Source of the DNA: Microbacterium natoriense
GTDB lineage: Bacteria > Actinomycetota > Actinomycetes > Actinomycetales > Microbacteriaceae
Direction of reading: 5' to 3'
DNA: 64,000 nucleotides
Assembly (NCBI RefSeq): GCF_030816295.1
Contig: NZ_JAUSXV010000001.1
Location: forward strand, 1,178,001 to 1,242,000
Part shown: piece by piece, positions 23,087 to 32,847 of the stretch
Layout: every line of letters starts with the position of its first letter
How positions within the stretch are numbered: the stretch's first letter is position 1
Program-made: the position numbers and the translations under genes
Notes under the pieces: generated by a model
The model's input: only the letters and a program-made list of their open reading frames with translations
Database searches by the model: none
What the model was told of the DNA's origin: nothing

Positions 23087-23878
23087 ATGATCGACCTGCA
23101 CGCACCGACGACGGACGCCGCAGCCCTGTCAGGCCGTCGGGCGGTGGTGACGGGCGGCGCGAGCGGCATCGGCTTGGCGGTCGTCCGGGCGCTGGCCGCC
23201 CGCGGCGCGCACGTCGTCGTCGCCGACAGAGACAGAGACGCCTGCGAGGCCGCGGCGGCGGAGGTGGGAGGTACGGCGTGGACCGTCGACCTCCTCGACC
23301 CGGCATCCGTGGCCGATGACCGGCTGGCTGAGGCGCTCGCCGAAGCGGACATCCTCGTGAACAACGCGGGCATCCAGCACGTCAGTCCGATCGAGGACTT
23401 CGACCCCGCGCAGTTCCGGCAGATCATGGCGCTCATGCTGGAGGCGCCGTTCCTGCTGGTCAGAGCCGCACTGCCGGGGATGTACGCGCGCGGTTTCGGC
23501 CGGATCGTGAACGTCTCCTCTGTGCACGGCCTGCGGGCCTCGCCCTTCAAGGCGGCCTACGTCGCCGCGAAGCACGGACTCGAGGGGCTGTCGAAGGTCA
23601 CCGCCCTCGAGGGCGGGTCGCACGGAGTCACCAGCAACTGCGTGAACCCCGGCTACGTGCGCACACCCCTGGTCGAGAAGCAGCTGACCGACCAGGCGCG
23701 GGTGCACGGCATCCCCGAGGCCGACGTGCTGGCGAAGATCATGCTCACCGAGAGCGCCATCAAGCGACTGATCGAGCCGGAGGAAGTGGCCTCGCTGGTC
23801 GCCTGGCTGGCGAGCGATGAGGCGGCCATGGTGACGGGGGCCAGCTACACGATGGACGGCGGCTGGTCGGCACGCTGA
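23087..23878 (+). CDS. 3-hydroxybutyrate dehydrogenase-like SDR
   Basis: NAD(P)-dependent short-chain dehydrogenase, 263 residues. Cofactor motif TGGASGIG near residue 23, NNAGIQHVSPIEDF (the IQHV/PIEDF context is typical of D-beta-hydroxybutyrate dehydrogenases), Ser/Tyr/Lys catalytic residues in NVSSVHG and YVAAKHG, and NPGYVRTPLVEKQL, also typical of that enzyme. It would oxidise 3-hydroxybutyrate to acetoacetate. SD AGGAG precedes the ATG. It is co-directional with the MHS transporter, forming a probable uptake-and-oxidation operon under the LysR protein. Confidence 0.9.
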   Translation: MIDLHAPTTDAAALSGRRAVVTGGASGIGLAVVRALAARGAHVVVADRDRDACEAAAAEVGGTAWTVDLLDPASVADDRLAEALAEADILVNNAGIQHVSPIEDFDPAQFRQIMALMLEAPFLLVRAALPGMYARGFGRIVNVSSVHGLRASPFKAAYVAAKHGLEGLSKVTALEGGSHGVTSNCVNPGYVRTPLVEKQLTDQARVHGIPEADVLAKIMLTESAIKRLIEPEEVASLVAWLASDEAAMVTGASYTMDGGWSAR

Positions 23879-23902
23879 TTCCGCCGGTTCCCCGGCGCGG
23901 AA
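23879..23902. terminator. Weak hairpin between convergent genes
   Basis: TTCCGC-CGG and CCG-GCGCGGAA can pair with a small bulge around a TTCC loop, immediately after the SDR stop. There is no T-run; a possible transcription stop for the 3-hydroxybutyrate module. Confidence 0.35.
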
Positions 23903-23929
23903 GCAACCGTGCGTGATCTGTCGCCGGTC

Positions 23930-24568
23930 TTACCCGACATCAGCCTGCCGACGCCACAGGCGCAGGACCAACCGTGCCAGCGGGCCGGTGAACAGCAGCA
24001 GCAGCAATGCGAAGTACCCCACCGGGCCGATCGCGATGCCCAGGCCGAGGGCGATCGCGAACAGCACGATCGTCGCCACGTCGGCGGCCGCGCCGTGGCG
24101 GATGCGGTCGGCGGAGGCCGTGGTCAATTCGGGATGCCGCAGCAGATATGCCCGCGCGATGAGCGTCGCCACGGACGTGAGGATGAGCGTGCCGATGTAG
24201 ACCACCTGCTGGAGGGGGTCGGTGTCCATCTGCCCGAGCATGGCCGTGGGGACGGGCAGCCAGACGATCGTCGCCATCCAGAGCACGTTGCACAGCAGCA
24301 GCGGCCGGGTGATCGCGGTGACTTCGTCGTACTGCCGATGGTGGCCCATCCAGAAGTTCGCGATGAGGAAGAAGCTCAGCAGGAAGCTCATCAGCTGACC
24401 GGTGTGCTCCGCGAGGAACTCGAAGGTGGTCAGCTTCGCCGCCCCTGCGTCGGACACCGACTCCATGAGGGGCAGGATCAGCAGCGTCATCGCGATCGCG
24501 ACGACCGCGTCGACGAAGGCCTTGAACCGCTCGGTTCGATACGACTGGGTGCTGGTGCGATCTGTCAC
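23930..24568 (-). CDS. TMEM175-type (DUF1211) membrane protein, putative K+ channel
   Basis: 212-residue membrane protein with six predicted helices. The N-terminal signature RFKAFVDAVVAIAMTLLIL corresponds to the (R/K)xxxFxDAVxAIxxTLL motif of TMEM175 proteins, whose bacterial members form tetrameric potassium-selective channels. FWMGHHRQYDEV follows helix 3 as in relatives. A GTG start is set by a TAGTCT hexamer at 24580-24575, exactly six bases upstream (leaderless). It is divergent from tilS with both transcripts leaderless in a 76-base gap. It is not part of the canonical tilS neighbourhood. Confidence 0.9.
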   Translation of the reverse strand: MTDRTSTQSYRTERFKAFVDAVVAIAMTLLILPLMESVSDAGAAKLTTFEFLAEHTGQLMSFLLSFFLIANFWMGHHRQYDEVTAITRPLLLCNVLWMATIVWLPVPTAMLGQMDTDPLQQVVYIGTLILTSVATLIARAYLLRHPELTTASADRIRHGAAADVATIVLFAIALGLGIAIGPVGYFALLLLLFTGPLARLVLRLWRRQADVG

Positions 24569-24644
24569 GGCGCCAGACTAGTGTTCGCACGAACTCCGCC
24601 CGAGCCGGGCGCGCGGGGGCGGGCGTGTGATCTACCGTTGAGGG

Positions 24645-25646
24645 GTGCCGTCGCTCTCACCCGCCATCGCAGAGATCCGCCTCGCCGTTCGCACCTCGCT
24701 CGCCGACCTCCCCGAGGGGGCGACTGTGATCGTCGCGCTGTCGGGCGGTGCCGACTCGCTCGCACTCGCCGCAGCCGTCGCCTTCGAGGCCCCGAAGCGG
24801 GGTCTGCGCGTCGCATCGGTGACGGTCGATCATGCACTGCAGGACGGGTCGGATGGCGTCGCCGTGCGCGCCGGTCAGATCGCAGCCGGTCTCGGCATCG
24901 ATCCGCTGATCGTGAAGGTCGCGGTCGGAGGTGAAGGCGGTCCGGAGAACGCCGCCCGCGAGGCGCGCTACGGGGTGCTGCGAGATGCCGCCCTGGATAC
25001 CCGCGCGGCCGCGGTGCTGCTGGGCCACACCCTCGACGATCAGGCTGAGACCGTGCTGCTCGGCCTCGCGCGAGGCTCCGGAGCGGCGAGCCTGCAGGGC
25101 ATGGCGCCTGTGCGCGATGACGACGACGGCATCCGCTGGCTGCGCCCTCTTCTCGGTGTGCGACGCGAGGCGACGCGGGCGTTCTGTGCGGCATCCGATC
25201 TGGAATTCTGGGACGACCCGCACAACGTCGACGACCGCTTCGCTCGCGTGCGCGTCCGCGAACGCGTGCTGCCCGTGCTCGAGGCCGAACTCGGACCGGG
25301 CATCGCAGAGGCGCTCGCGCGCACAGCCGAGCAGCTGCGCGAAGACGCAGAGGCGTTCGATGAGATGATCCACGAGACGATCGAGGACATCGTCGAGCAC
25401 GCCGAGGCGGGAATCTCGGTGAGCGTCGCAGCGCTCGCGGCGAACCCGGCGGCGTTGCGCAACCGCATCATCCGCCTCGTCGTCGGCAGCGAGTTCGGAG
25501 CGAGTCTGACCCGTCTGCAGACGCTCGAAGTCGCGCGACTCGTCACGGACTGGTCCGGTCAGGGGCCCATCGGGCTGCCCGGATGCTTCGCCGCGCGTGT
25601 CGGTGGCCGCATCGTGTTCACGGCGTCCGCCCCCGCCGCTCGCTGA
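24645..25646 (+). CDS. tilS: tRNA(Ile)-lysidine synthetase
   Basis: Essential enzyme that converts C34 of tRNA-Ile(CAU) to lysidine, so the tRNA reads AUA and accepts isoleucine. 333 residues. The PP-loop ATPase motif SGGADS is at 33-38, TVDHALQ at ~61 and LLGHTLDDQAETVLLGLARG near 125 are family signatures, with WDDPHNVDDRFARVRVRERVLP in the middle and a shorter C-terminal domain than in E. coli. The GTG start is fixed by TACCGT at 24633-24638 (leaderless). Usually directly upstream of hpt; here 2.7 kb of other genes intervene. Confidence 0.96.
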   Translation: MPSLSPAIAEIRLAVRTSLADLPEGATVIVALSGGADSLALAAAVAFEAPKRGLRVASVTVDHALQDGSDGVAVRAGQIAAGLGIDPLIVKVAVGGEGGPENAAREARYGVLRDAALDTRAAAVLLGHTLDDQAETVLLGLARGSGAASLQGMAPVRDDDDGIRWLRPLLGVRREATRAFCAASDLEFWDDPHNVDDRFARVRVRERVLPVLEAELGPGIAEALARTAEQLREDAEAFDEMIHETIEDIVEHAEAGISVSVAALAANPAALRNRIIRLVVGSEFGASLTRLQTLEVARLVTDWSGQGPIGLPGCFAARVGGRIVFTASAPAAR

Positions 25647-25666
25647 GCAGAGCATCGGGTCGCCGC

Positions 25667-26125
25667 TCAGGCGGCGACGGCGACGAACACGGCGCTCGCG
25701 ATGAACACGATCTGCAGCAGCGTGCGGGGCACGAGCGGCGTGTGCGGCGCCGCGGGATGCCGCTGCCCGGTCGCTGCGCGCACGTTGGCGGGGAACATCG
25801 CGATCATGAGCGCGGCGAGGCAGACTGCCGCAGCCGTCCGGATGCCGGGCGCCGCTGTGCTGGGGATCAGCAGGCCGACCGCACCGAGGATCTCGAGGAT
25901 GCCGGTGGCCGTGATGATCAGGCCGGGCTGGGGCAGCCGGGCCGGCACGATGGCGATGAGACCGTCGCGCCGCGGCTGCAGGAAGTGCGCGCTCGCGGTC
26001 AGCAGGAACATCGCGGCGAGCCCGACCGCGAGAGCGTCGGGCCAGGTCTGCACGTAGCCGACGCCGAGTGCGCCCAGCAGGCGGCACGTGAGCGTCACCG
26101 CCACCAGTGCGAGGAAGGGGGCCAT
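25667..26125 (-). CDS. DoxX-family membrane protein
   Basis: 152-residue protein with four transmembrane helices, resembling DoxX family members: helix 1 VAVTLTCRLLGALG, FLLTASAHFLQPRRDGLIAIVPARLPQPGLII and ATGILEILGAVGLLIPS typical of the group, AAAVCLAALMIAMFPANV. DoxX-type proteins are linked to thiol/oxidative stress or quinone metabolism; the exact role is unknown. It is divergent from a TetR gene, with two copies of an operator-like sequence between them (26138-26186), so it is the likely repressed target. Confidence 0.85.
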   Translation of the reverse strand: MAPFLALVAVTLTCRLLGALGVGYVQTWPDALAVGLAAMFLLTASAHFLQPRRDGLIAIVPARLPQPGLIITATGILEILGAVGLLIPSTAAPGIRTAAAVCLAALMIAMFPANVRAATGQRHPAAPHTPLVPRTLLQIVFIASAVFVAVAA

Positions 26126-26137
26126 GGAGTCTCCGAT

Positions 26138-26186
26138 CTAGTCAATGACAAGTTAGACCTGCCATGGAGAACTTGTCAATGACTAG
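26138..26186. promoter_or_regulatory. Paired operator between DoxX and TetR genes
   Basis: CTAGTCAATGACAAGTT (26138-26154) and AACTTGTCAATGACTAG (26170-26186) are inverted copies with one mismatch. Each arm is itself a partial palindrome (TAGTCA-A-TGACA). The right copy overlaps the -35 (TTGTCA 26173) of the tetR promoter, whose -10 is TAGAGT 26195-26200; the left copy covers the doxX promoter region. This is classic TetR autoregulation of a divergent pair. Confidence 0.82.
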
Positions 26187-26206
26187 ATAGTGGGTAGAGT
26201 AAGGGA

Positions 26207-26767
26207 ATGGCCGATCGCTATCACCACGGGAGCCTGAGGGCCCAGGCGCTGCGCGTCGCCGCGGAGATCGTCGCGGACGAGGGGCCCGAGGCGCTGTCGC
26301 TTCGCGATCTGGCGCGACGGGCCGGGGTGTCGCACGCCGCCCCCGCTCACCACTTCGGCGACCGGCGGGGTCTGTTCACGGCGCTCGCCGCCGAGGGGTT
26401 CGAGCTGCTCGGCGATGCGCTGCAGCCGTCGGTCGACGCGCGCGACTTCGCCCGCACGGCCGTCGCCTACGTCGAGTTCGCCACCGCGCACCCGGGGCAC
26501 TTCGCCGTCATGTTCCGACCCTCGCTGCTCGACCCCGACGATGCCGTGCTGCACGAGGCTCAGGCGCGTGCGGCCGGTCTGCTGCAGGCGGGATTCGATT
26601 CCGTGCCGGACGACCGCATCCGCATCGGAAGGGAGGACGCCCGACAGGCGTCCTGGGCGCTCGTGCACGGACTGGCCGACCTGATGCTCTCCGGGGCGCT
26701 GCCCGGCGCCGATCTCGAGCGGCTCACCCTCGCGGCCGCGCGCCAGCTGCTCGGCGACGACGCCTGA
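26207..26767 (+). CDS. TetR/AcrR regulator with WHG-type C-terminal domain
   Basis: 186-residue repressor. Helix-turn-helix at residues 10-52 (EGPEALSLRDLARRAGVSHAAPAHHFGDRRGLFTALA); the C-terminal half with FATAHPGHFAVMFRPSLL resembles the TetR_C_33/WHG group. The TAGAGT hexamer at 26195-26200 puts the transcript start on the ATG (leaderless). Two inverted operator copies precede it, shared with the divergent DoxX gene. The inducer is unknown; quinone or thiol stress is possible given the DoxX partner. Confidence 0.93.
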   Translation: MADRYHHGSLRAQALRVAAEIVADEGPEALSLRDLARRAGVSHAAPAHHFGDRRGLFTALAAEGFELLGDALQPSVDARDFARTAVAYVEFATAHPGHFAVMFRPSLLDPDDAVLHEAQARAAGLLQAGFDSVPDDRIRIGREDARQASWALVHGLADLMLSGALPGADLERLTLAAARQLLGDDA

Positions 26768-26791
26768 CGCACACACCTTCCGCGCACGCGA

Positions 26792-26821
26792 CGGCGGCCG
26801 GGGCATCCGCCCCGGCCGCCG
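26792..26821. terminator. Bidirectional terminator between TetR and DUF937 genes
   Basis: Perfect 13-bp GC stem CGGCGGCCGGGGC (26792-26804) / GCCCCGGCCGCCG (26809-26821) with loop ATCC, between convergent genes. No T-run. Confidence 0.75.
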
Positions 26822-26834
26822 ATCCGCGTCGTGG

Positions 26835-27428
26835 TTACTTCTTGCCGCCGAGAAGACCCCCGAGGATGTCGCCGAGTCCGCCGCCGGACCCGCTGCTCGA
26901 GCCGCCGCCCAGGAGGCCGCCGAGGATGTCGCCGAGTCCGCCGCCAGAAGATCCGCCGGACCCGCTGCTCGAGCCGCCGCCCAGGAGGCCCCCGATGATG
27001 TCGCCGATTCCGCCGCCGCCGGATCCGGCATCCGATGACTTGCTCTTGTTCGCGTTCGCGATCAGGCCCATGATGATGGGCGCGAGGATCGGCAGGAGCT
27101 TTCCGAAGTCGATGCCCGCAGTCTTGTCGGACTTGGTGAGCTTCTCAGTCACGTCCTGCTTCTCGGAGCCGAGGATGTGCGAGACGATCTTGCCGCCGTC
27201 GGCCTCGTCGACCTCGTCGACCGAGGTCACGCCCGTCGTGCCCTCATGGCGCTTGAGGGCGTTCTCGATCGCCGAGGACCCCTCATCGGTCGAGGCGTTC
27301 TTCGCGAGGCCGCCGAGAAGCACAGCGCCGCCCTGCGCCACGGCTTCCTTCGCGACATCGTGGGAGACCCCCAGCTTCTTGGCGATGTCGTCGATCGGAA
27401 CCTGCGAGAGGATGTCGTCAAGGGCCAT
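26835..27428 (-). CDS. DUF937 protein with tandem Gly-rich C-terminal repeats
   Basis: 197-residue protein of the DUF937 (YidB-related) group, function unknown. Residues 1-120 form the helical domain (LSQVPIDDIAKKLGVSHDVAKEAVAQGG, ALKRHEGTTGVTSVDEVDEADGGKIVSHILG). The tail from about 130 consists of three units of the form GGGLGDILGGLLGG separated by Gly/Ser linkers (first unit GGGIGDIIGGLLGG). The last two units and linkers are nearly identical at DNA level (26860-26990), a sign of recent duplication. The repeats look amphipathic and aggregation-prone. SD GGATCC-like/GAAGG is weak. It is one of four genes inserted between tilS and hpt. Confidence 0.85.
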   Translation of the reverse strand: MALDDILSQVPIDDIAKKLGVSHDVAKEAVAQGGAVLLGGLAKNASTDEGSSAIENALKRHEGTTGVTSVDEVDEADGGKIVSHILGSEKQDVTEKLTKSDKTAGIDFGKLLPILAPIIMGLIANANKSKSSDAGSGGGGIGDIIGGLLGGGSSSGSGGSSGGGLGDILGGLLGGGSSSGSGGGLGDILGGLLGGKK

Positions 27429-27538
27429 GGTGGATCCTTCCGGTTGTCAGGCGTCTGCGCCTCTTTCCGCTCACAGTACCGGGGCGCGACCTGCGGCGAC
27501 ACCTCGCCACCGGAGAAGTCGACGGATGGAGAACGCGC

Positions 27539-28393
27539 ATGGCCGGGAACCTCGGAGCCGAGACTCTGCTCGCGCTGCACAGGGGCCGGGGGTTTCTCAT
27601 CCCCAACGCCTGGGACGCCGGTTCCGCTCGCCTCCTGGCGCAGCTCGGCTTCCCCGCCATCGCGACCACGAGCGCCGGGATCGCCTGGTCACGGGGACTG
27701 CCGGACGGCGGGCCGCTCAGCGCGGATCTGATGTTCGAGACCGTGGCGGAGATCGTGACGGCCGTCGACGTACCGGTCTCGGCGGATCTCGAGGCGGGCT
27801 ACGGCGCCACCGCGGCCGAGGTGGGGGAGACCGTCGCACGGGCGGCATCGCTCGGCATCGCGGGAGGGAACATCGAGGATGCCGTCGGCGGCGCTCTGAT
27901 TCCGATCGAGGAGGCGGCCGAGCGCGTCGCAGCGGCTCGGGCGGCGGCGCCCGCGGGGACATTCGTCCTCAACGCCCGCACCGACGCCTACTTCTCGCGC
28001 TTCGACGGCGATCCCTTCGCCGAGACCATCGCGCGGGCCGAGCGGTTCATCGCGGCGGGAGCCGACTGCATCTTCGTGCCCGGCGTCAGGGACGCCGAAG
28101 CGATCCGCCGGCTCGCGGTCGAGATCGCCGCGCCGGTGAACATGGTCGCGGGTCTCACTCCCCCGGTGCTCGACGCGCCTGCTCTCTACTCCCTCGGAGT
28201 CGCGCGGGTCAGCGTCGGGGGCAGCATCGCGCGGGCCGCTTACGACGCCGTCGAGCGTGCGGGTCGAGAGCTGCGCGAGTCGGGCACGCTGGGCTTCCTC
28301 GACGGGGTGGCCTCGTACGCCGACATGCAGCACCGTCTCGGCGGCCGAGAGGACCGGATGCCGCGTGCCGCGGCATCCGATTCCATCACCTAA
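27539..28393 (+). CDS. Isocitrate lyase / PEP mutase superfamily protein
   Basis: 284-residue TIM-barrel enzyme. LLALHRGRGFLIPNAWDAGSARLLAQLGFPAIATTSAGIAWS is the N-terminal signature of the PEP mutase/isocitrate lyase superfamily; DLEAGYG (Mg2+ ligands), GGNIEDA and LNARTDAYF follow in order. The flexible loop lacks the Cys-containing KKCGH motif of isocitrate lyase, so it is not that enzyme. Members act as carboxyphosphonoenolpyruvate-type lyases, oxaloacetate hydrolases or 2-methylisocitrate lyase-like enzymes; the substrate cannot be assigned. It ends nine bases before hpt and its tail overlaps the hpt -10 element. Confidence 0.88.
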   Translation: MAGNLGAETLLALHRGRGFLIPNAWDAGSARLLAQLGFPAIATTSAGIAWSRGLPDGGPLSADLMFETVAEIVTAVDVPVSADLEAGYGATAAEVGETVARAASLGIAGGNIEDAVGGALIPIEEAAERVAAARAAAPAGTFVLNARTDAYFSRFDGDPFAETIARAERFIAAGADCIFVPGVRDAEAIRRLAVEIAAPVNMVAGLTPPVLDAPALYSLGVARVSVGGSIARAAYDAVERAGRELRESGTLGFLDGVASYADMQHRLGGREDRMPRAAASDSIT

Positions 28394-28402
28394 AATCGAT
28401 CC

Positions 28403-28954
28403 ATGCGCGCCGCGGACATCCAGGACGACCTTTCCCAGATCCTCGTCACCGAGGAGGAGATCATCGCGAAGCTCGACGAGCTCGCGACGCAGGTCGCCGC
28501 CGACTACGAGGGCAAGGAGCTCCTGCTCGTCGGCGTCCTGAAGGGCGCCGTCATGGTGATGGCCGACTTCGCACGCGCGCTGCCGTTCCACGCCCCGATG
28601 GACTGGATGGCGGTGTCGAGCTACGGCACGAGCACGAAGTCCAGCGGCGTGGTGCAGATCCGCAAAGACCTCGACAGCGACCTGAACGGCAAGCACGTGC
28701 TGATCGTCGAGGACATCATCGACTCCGGCCTGACCCTCAGCTGGCTGCTGGAGAACTTCGGCTCCCGCGGAGCAGAGTCGATCGAGGTGCTCGCGCTGCT
28801 GCGCAAGCCCGAGGCCGCGAAGGTCGAGATCGACTGCAAGTACGTGGGCTTCGACATCCCCAACGAGTTCGTCGTGGGCTACGGCCTCGACTACGCCGAG
28901 CGCTACCGCAACCTCCGCGACGTCGCGGTGCTCGCGCCGCACGTGTACGCCTGA
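28403..28954 (+). CDS. hpt: Hypoxanthine phosphoribosyltransferase
   Basis: Purine salvage enzyme that converts hypoxanthine (and guanine) plus PRPP to IMP (GMP). 183 residues. The PRPP-binding motif LIVEDIIDSGLTLSWLL is near residue 95; the ELLLVGVLKGAVMVMADFAR loop and MAVSSYGTSTKSSGVV flexible loop are as in other bacterial HPRTs; VGYGLDYAERYRNL closes the site. A near-consensus -10 TAAAAT at 28391-28396 gives a leaderless start exactly at the ATG. ftsH follows after 71 bases with its own -10 (TACTCT 29011). Confidence 0.96.
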   Translation: MRAADIQDDLSQILVTEEEIIAKLDELATQVAADYEGKELLLVGVLKGAVMVMADFARALPFHAPMDWMAVSSYGTSTKSSGVVQIRKDLDSDLNGKHVLIVEDIIDSGLTLSWLLENFGSRGAESIEVLALLRKPEAAKVEIDCKYVGFDIPNEFVVGYGLDYAERYRNLRDVAVLAPHVYA

Positions 28955-29025
28955 CGATTCGAGGGGTACGCCGTGGGTGAACGCACAGCCGACCGCAAGG
29001 ACGCGCGCGATACTCTGATTCGATC

Positions 29026-31022
<1,997 letters not shown>

Positions 31023-31026
<4 letters not shown>

Positions 31027-31667
31027 CCGTGGCCGTCGACCGGGAACGCGTCGAACGCCTCACGCATGAGCTGCTCGAGGCGATCGGCGAGGATCCCGAT
31101 CGCCCGGGGCTCAAGCAGACACCCGCGCGGATGGCCGAGCTGTACTCCGAGTTCTTCTCGGGCGTGGGGGCGGATGCCGCGGCACCCCTCGCGCGCACGA
31201 TCAGCGTGACGCGGGGCCCTGCGCCCGACACGCTGCCGTCGGGCGCCGTGCTGCTGCGCGACATCCTCTTCCGCTCGGTGTGCGAGCACCACCTGCTGCC
31301 GTTCGCGGGTCATGCGCACATCGCCTATCTCCCCGGGGAGCAGGTGGTCGGACTCGGCGCCCTGGTGAAGGTCGTCGAGATCCTCGCCGCCCGCCCGCAG
31401 GTGCAGGAGCGGCTGGGCGAGCAGATCGCCGACACGATCGCCGAGCATCTCGACACCCGCGGCGTGCTCGTCGTGCTCGACGCGAGCCACGGCTGCGTCA
31501 CGATGCGCGGGGGCCGTCAGCCCGAGGCGTCGACGCTCACGATCGCGGCACGCGGGGAGTACACGGATGCCGCGGCTCGCGCCGAACTCATCGCCCTGAT
31601 CGGCGCACGCACGCCGGTCGTTGAGCGAGCGGAGCGAGACGAAACGCAGGGGATCCCGCGCCCATGA
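31023..31667 (+). CDS. folE: GTP cyclohydrolase I
   Basis: First enzyme of folate synthesis: GTP to 7,8-dihydroneopterin triphosphate. 214 residues. Zinc/active-site motif [20 protein letters not shown] near 87-106, and [14 protein letters not shown] and HGCVTMRGG further on, mark the family. The GTG start overlaps the ftsH stop. Oddity: after the normal C-terminus ([10 protein letters not shown]) the last ~17 codons, [17 protein letters not shown], are the translation of a dispersed genomic repeat (31616-31647) that was read through and still ends in the ATGA overlap with folP. Confidence 0.96.
31616..31647. repeat. Dispersed repeat inside the folE 3' end
   Basis: GGTCGTTGAGCGAGCGGAGC continues as GAGACGAAACGC: the reverse of the elements at 17846-17921 and a match to 52976-53005. 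It is translated as the non-conserved FolE tail. Confidence 0.75.
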
Positions 31668-32464
31668 CCGGCATCTGGGGCATCGTGAACGTCACGCCGG
31701 ACTCGTTCAGCGACGGCGGACGCTACCGGGACACCGGGATGGCGCTGCAACACGCCGGCCGTCTGCGCCTCGCGGGCGCAACCGTGATCGACGTCGGCGG
31801 AGAGTCGACCAGGCCCGGGGCCGAACGTGTGCCGGTCGCCGAGGAGCAGGCCCGAGTCCTGCCCGTCATCGAAGCGCTCACGGAGGGCGGCATCCCGGTG
31901 TCGATCGACACCCTCAACGCGGACACGGCAGTGGCCGCCGTGCGCGCCGGCGCGCGGATCGTCAACGACGTCTCCGGCGGTCTCGCCGACGAGCGGATGC
32001 TGGAAGCGGTCGCCGAGACTGGAGCGGACATCGTGCTCGGCCATTGGCGTGGACCGTCCGACGACATGTACGCGAAGGCGAGTTACGGCCGCGCCGCGCG
32101 TGAAGTCGCGGGCGAGTTGCGAGCGCGTGTCGAGGCAGCGGCAGCGGCCGGCATCGCCCCGTCTCGCGTGATCGTCGATCCGGGCATCGGGTTCGCGAAG
32201 ACCGGTGCGCAGAACTGGGACGTGCTGCGAGGCCTCGACGAGATCGTCGCCCTCGGCCATCGAGTGCTGATCGGCACCTCTCGCAAGCGGTTCCTGGCCG
32301 AGACGCTGGCTGTTGCCGATGTGCAGGTGTCCGAGGCCCGTCGCGACCTCGCGACCGCCGTCACGAGCGCGCTCGCCGCGCGCGCCGGAGTCTGGGCGGT
32401 TCGCGTGCACGACGTCGCGTCCACGCGCGACGCGCTCACGATCGCGCACGCCTGGGAAGGATGA
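31664..32464 (+). CDS. folP: Dihydropteroate synthase
   Basis: Condenses 6-hydroxymethyl-dihydropterin pyrophosphate with p-aminobenzoate; the sulfonamide target. 266-residue TIM barrel. Motifs: GIVNVTPDSFSDGGRY at the N-terminus, ATVIDVGGESTRPGAERV (loop 2), SIDTLNADTA, VNDVSGG, VIVDPGIGFAKTGAQNW and LIGTSRKRFL. The ATG start overlaps the folE stop by four bases and its own stop overlaps folB in the same way, so folE-folP-folB-folK is one translationally coupled unit. Confidence 0.97.
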   Translation: MTGIWGIVNVTPDSFSDGGRYRDTGMALQHAGRLRLAGATVIDVGGESTRPGAERVPVAEEQARVLPVIEALTEGGIPVSIDTLNADTAVAAVRAGARIVNDVSGGLADERMLEAVAETGADIVLGHWRGPSDDMYAKASYGRAAREVAGELRARVEAAAAAGIAPSRVIVDPGIGFAKTGAQNWDVLRGLDEIVALGHRVLIGTSRKRFLAETLAVADVQVSEARRDLATAVTSALAARAGVWAVRVHDVASTRDALTIAHAWEG

Positions 32465-32847
32465 GAATGTTCCCCCTCGACGAGATAGTGCTCACCGGGC
32501 TCACCGTGTTCGGCCGTCACGGCGTCTACGAGCACGAGCGCGAGAACGGTCAGGAGTTCACGATCGACGTGCGCCTGACCATGCCCTTGAGCCAGGCGGC
32601 GGCATCCGATGACGTCGCCGACACCGTGCACTACGGCGAACTCGCCGAGAAGATCGCCGCGGTGGTGGCGGGCGATCCGGTGAACCTCATCGAGACGCTC
32701 GCCGAGCGCATCGCCGACGTCGCCCTCGCAGATGCTCGCGTGCAGTTCGCGACCGTCACCGTCCACAAGCCGCACGCGCCGATTCCGCTGACCTTCGCCG
32801 ATGTCTCGGTGACGGTGCGCCGTGCCCGAGAGGAGGCATCGGAATGA
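32461..32847 (+). CDS. folB: Dihydroneopterin aldolase
   Basis: Cleaves 7,8-dihydroneopterin to 6-hydroxymethyl-7,8-dihydropterin and glycolaldehyde. 128 residues. The family signature IVLTGLTVFGRHGVYEHERENGQEF is at the N-terminus (written here to show Gly-x-x-Gly-His region around residue 20), YGELAEKIAAVVAG and NLIETLAERIADV follow, and VTVHKPHAPIP near the C-terminus. ATG 32461 overlaps the folP stop; a second ATG at 32467 is possible. The stop overlaps folK. Confidence 0.96.
   Translation: MRMFPLDEIVLTGLTVFGRHGVYEHERENGQEFTIDVRLTMPLSQAAASDDVADTVHYGELAEKIAAVVAGDPVNLIETLAERIADVALADARVQFATVTVHKPHAPIPLTFADVSVTVRRAREEASE

Noticed and set aside
26840..27010. CRISPR-like repeats
   Set aside because: Regular units are in-frame codons of the DUF937 tail, with no unique spacers and no cas genes.
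27539..28393. Annotation of the PEP-mutase-like gene as isocitrate lyase
   Set aside because: The KKCGH-type catalytic loop of isocitrate lyase is missing and the protein is far too short.
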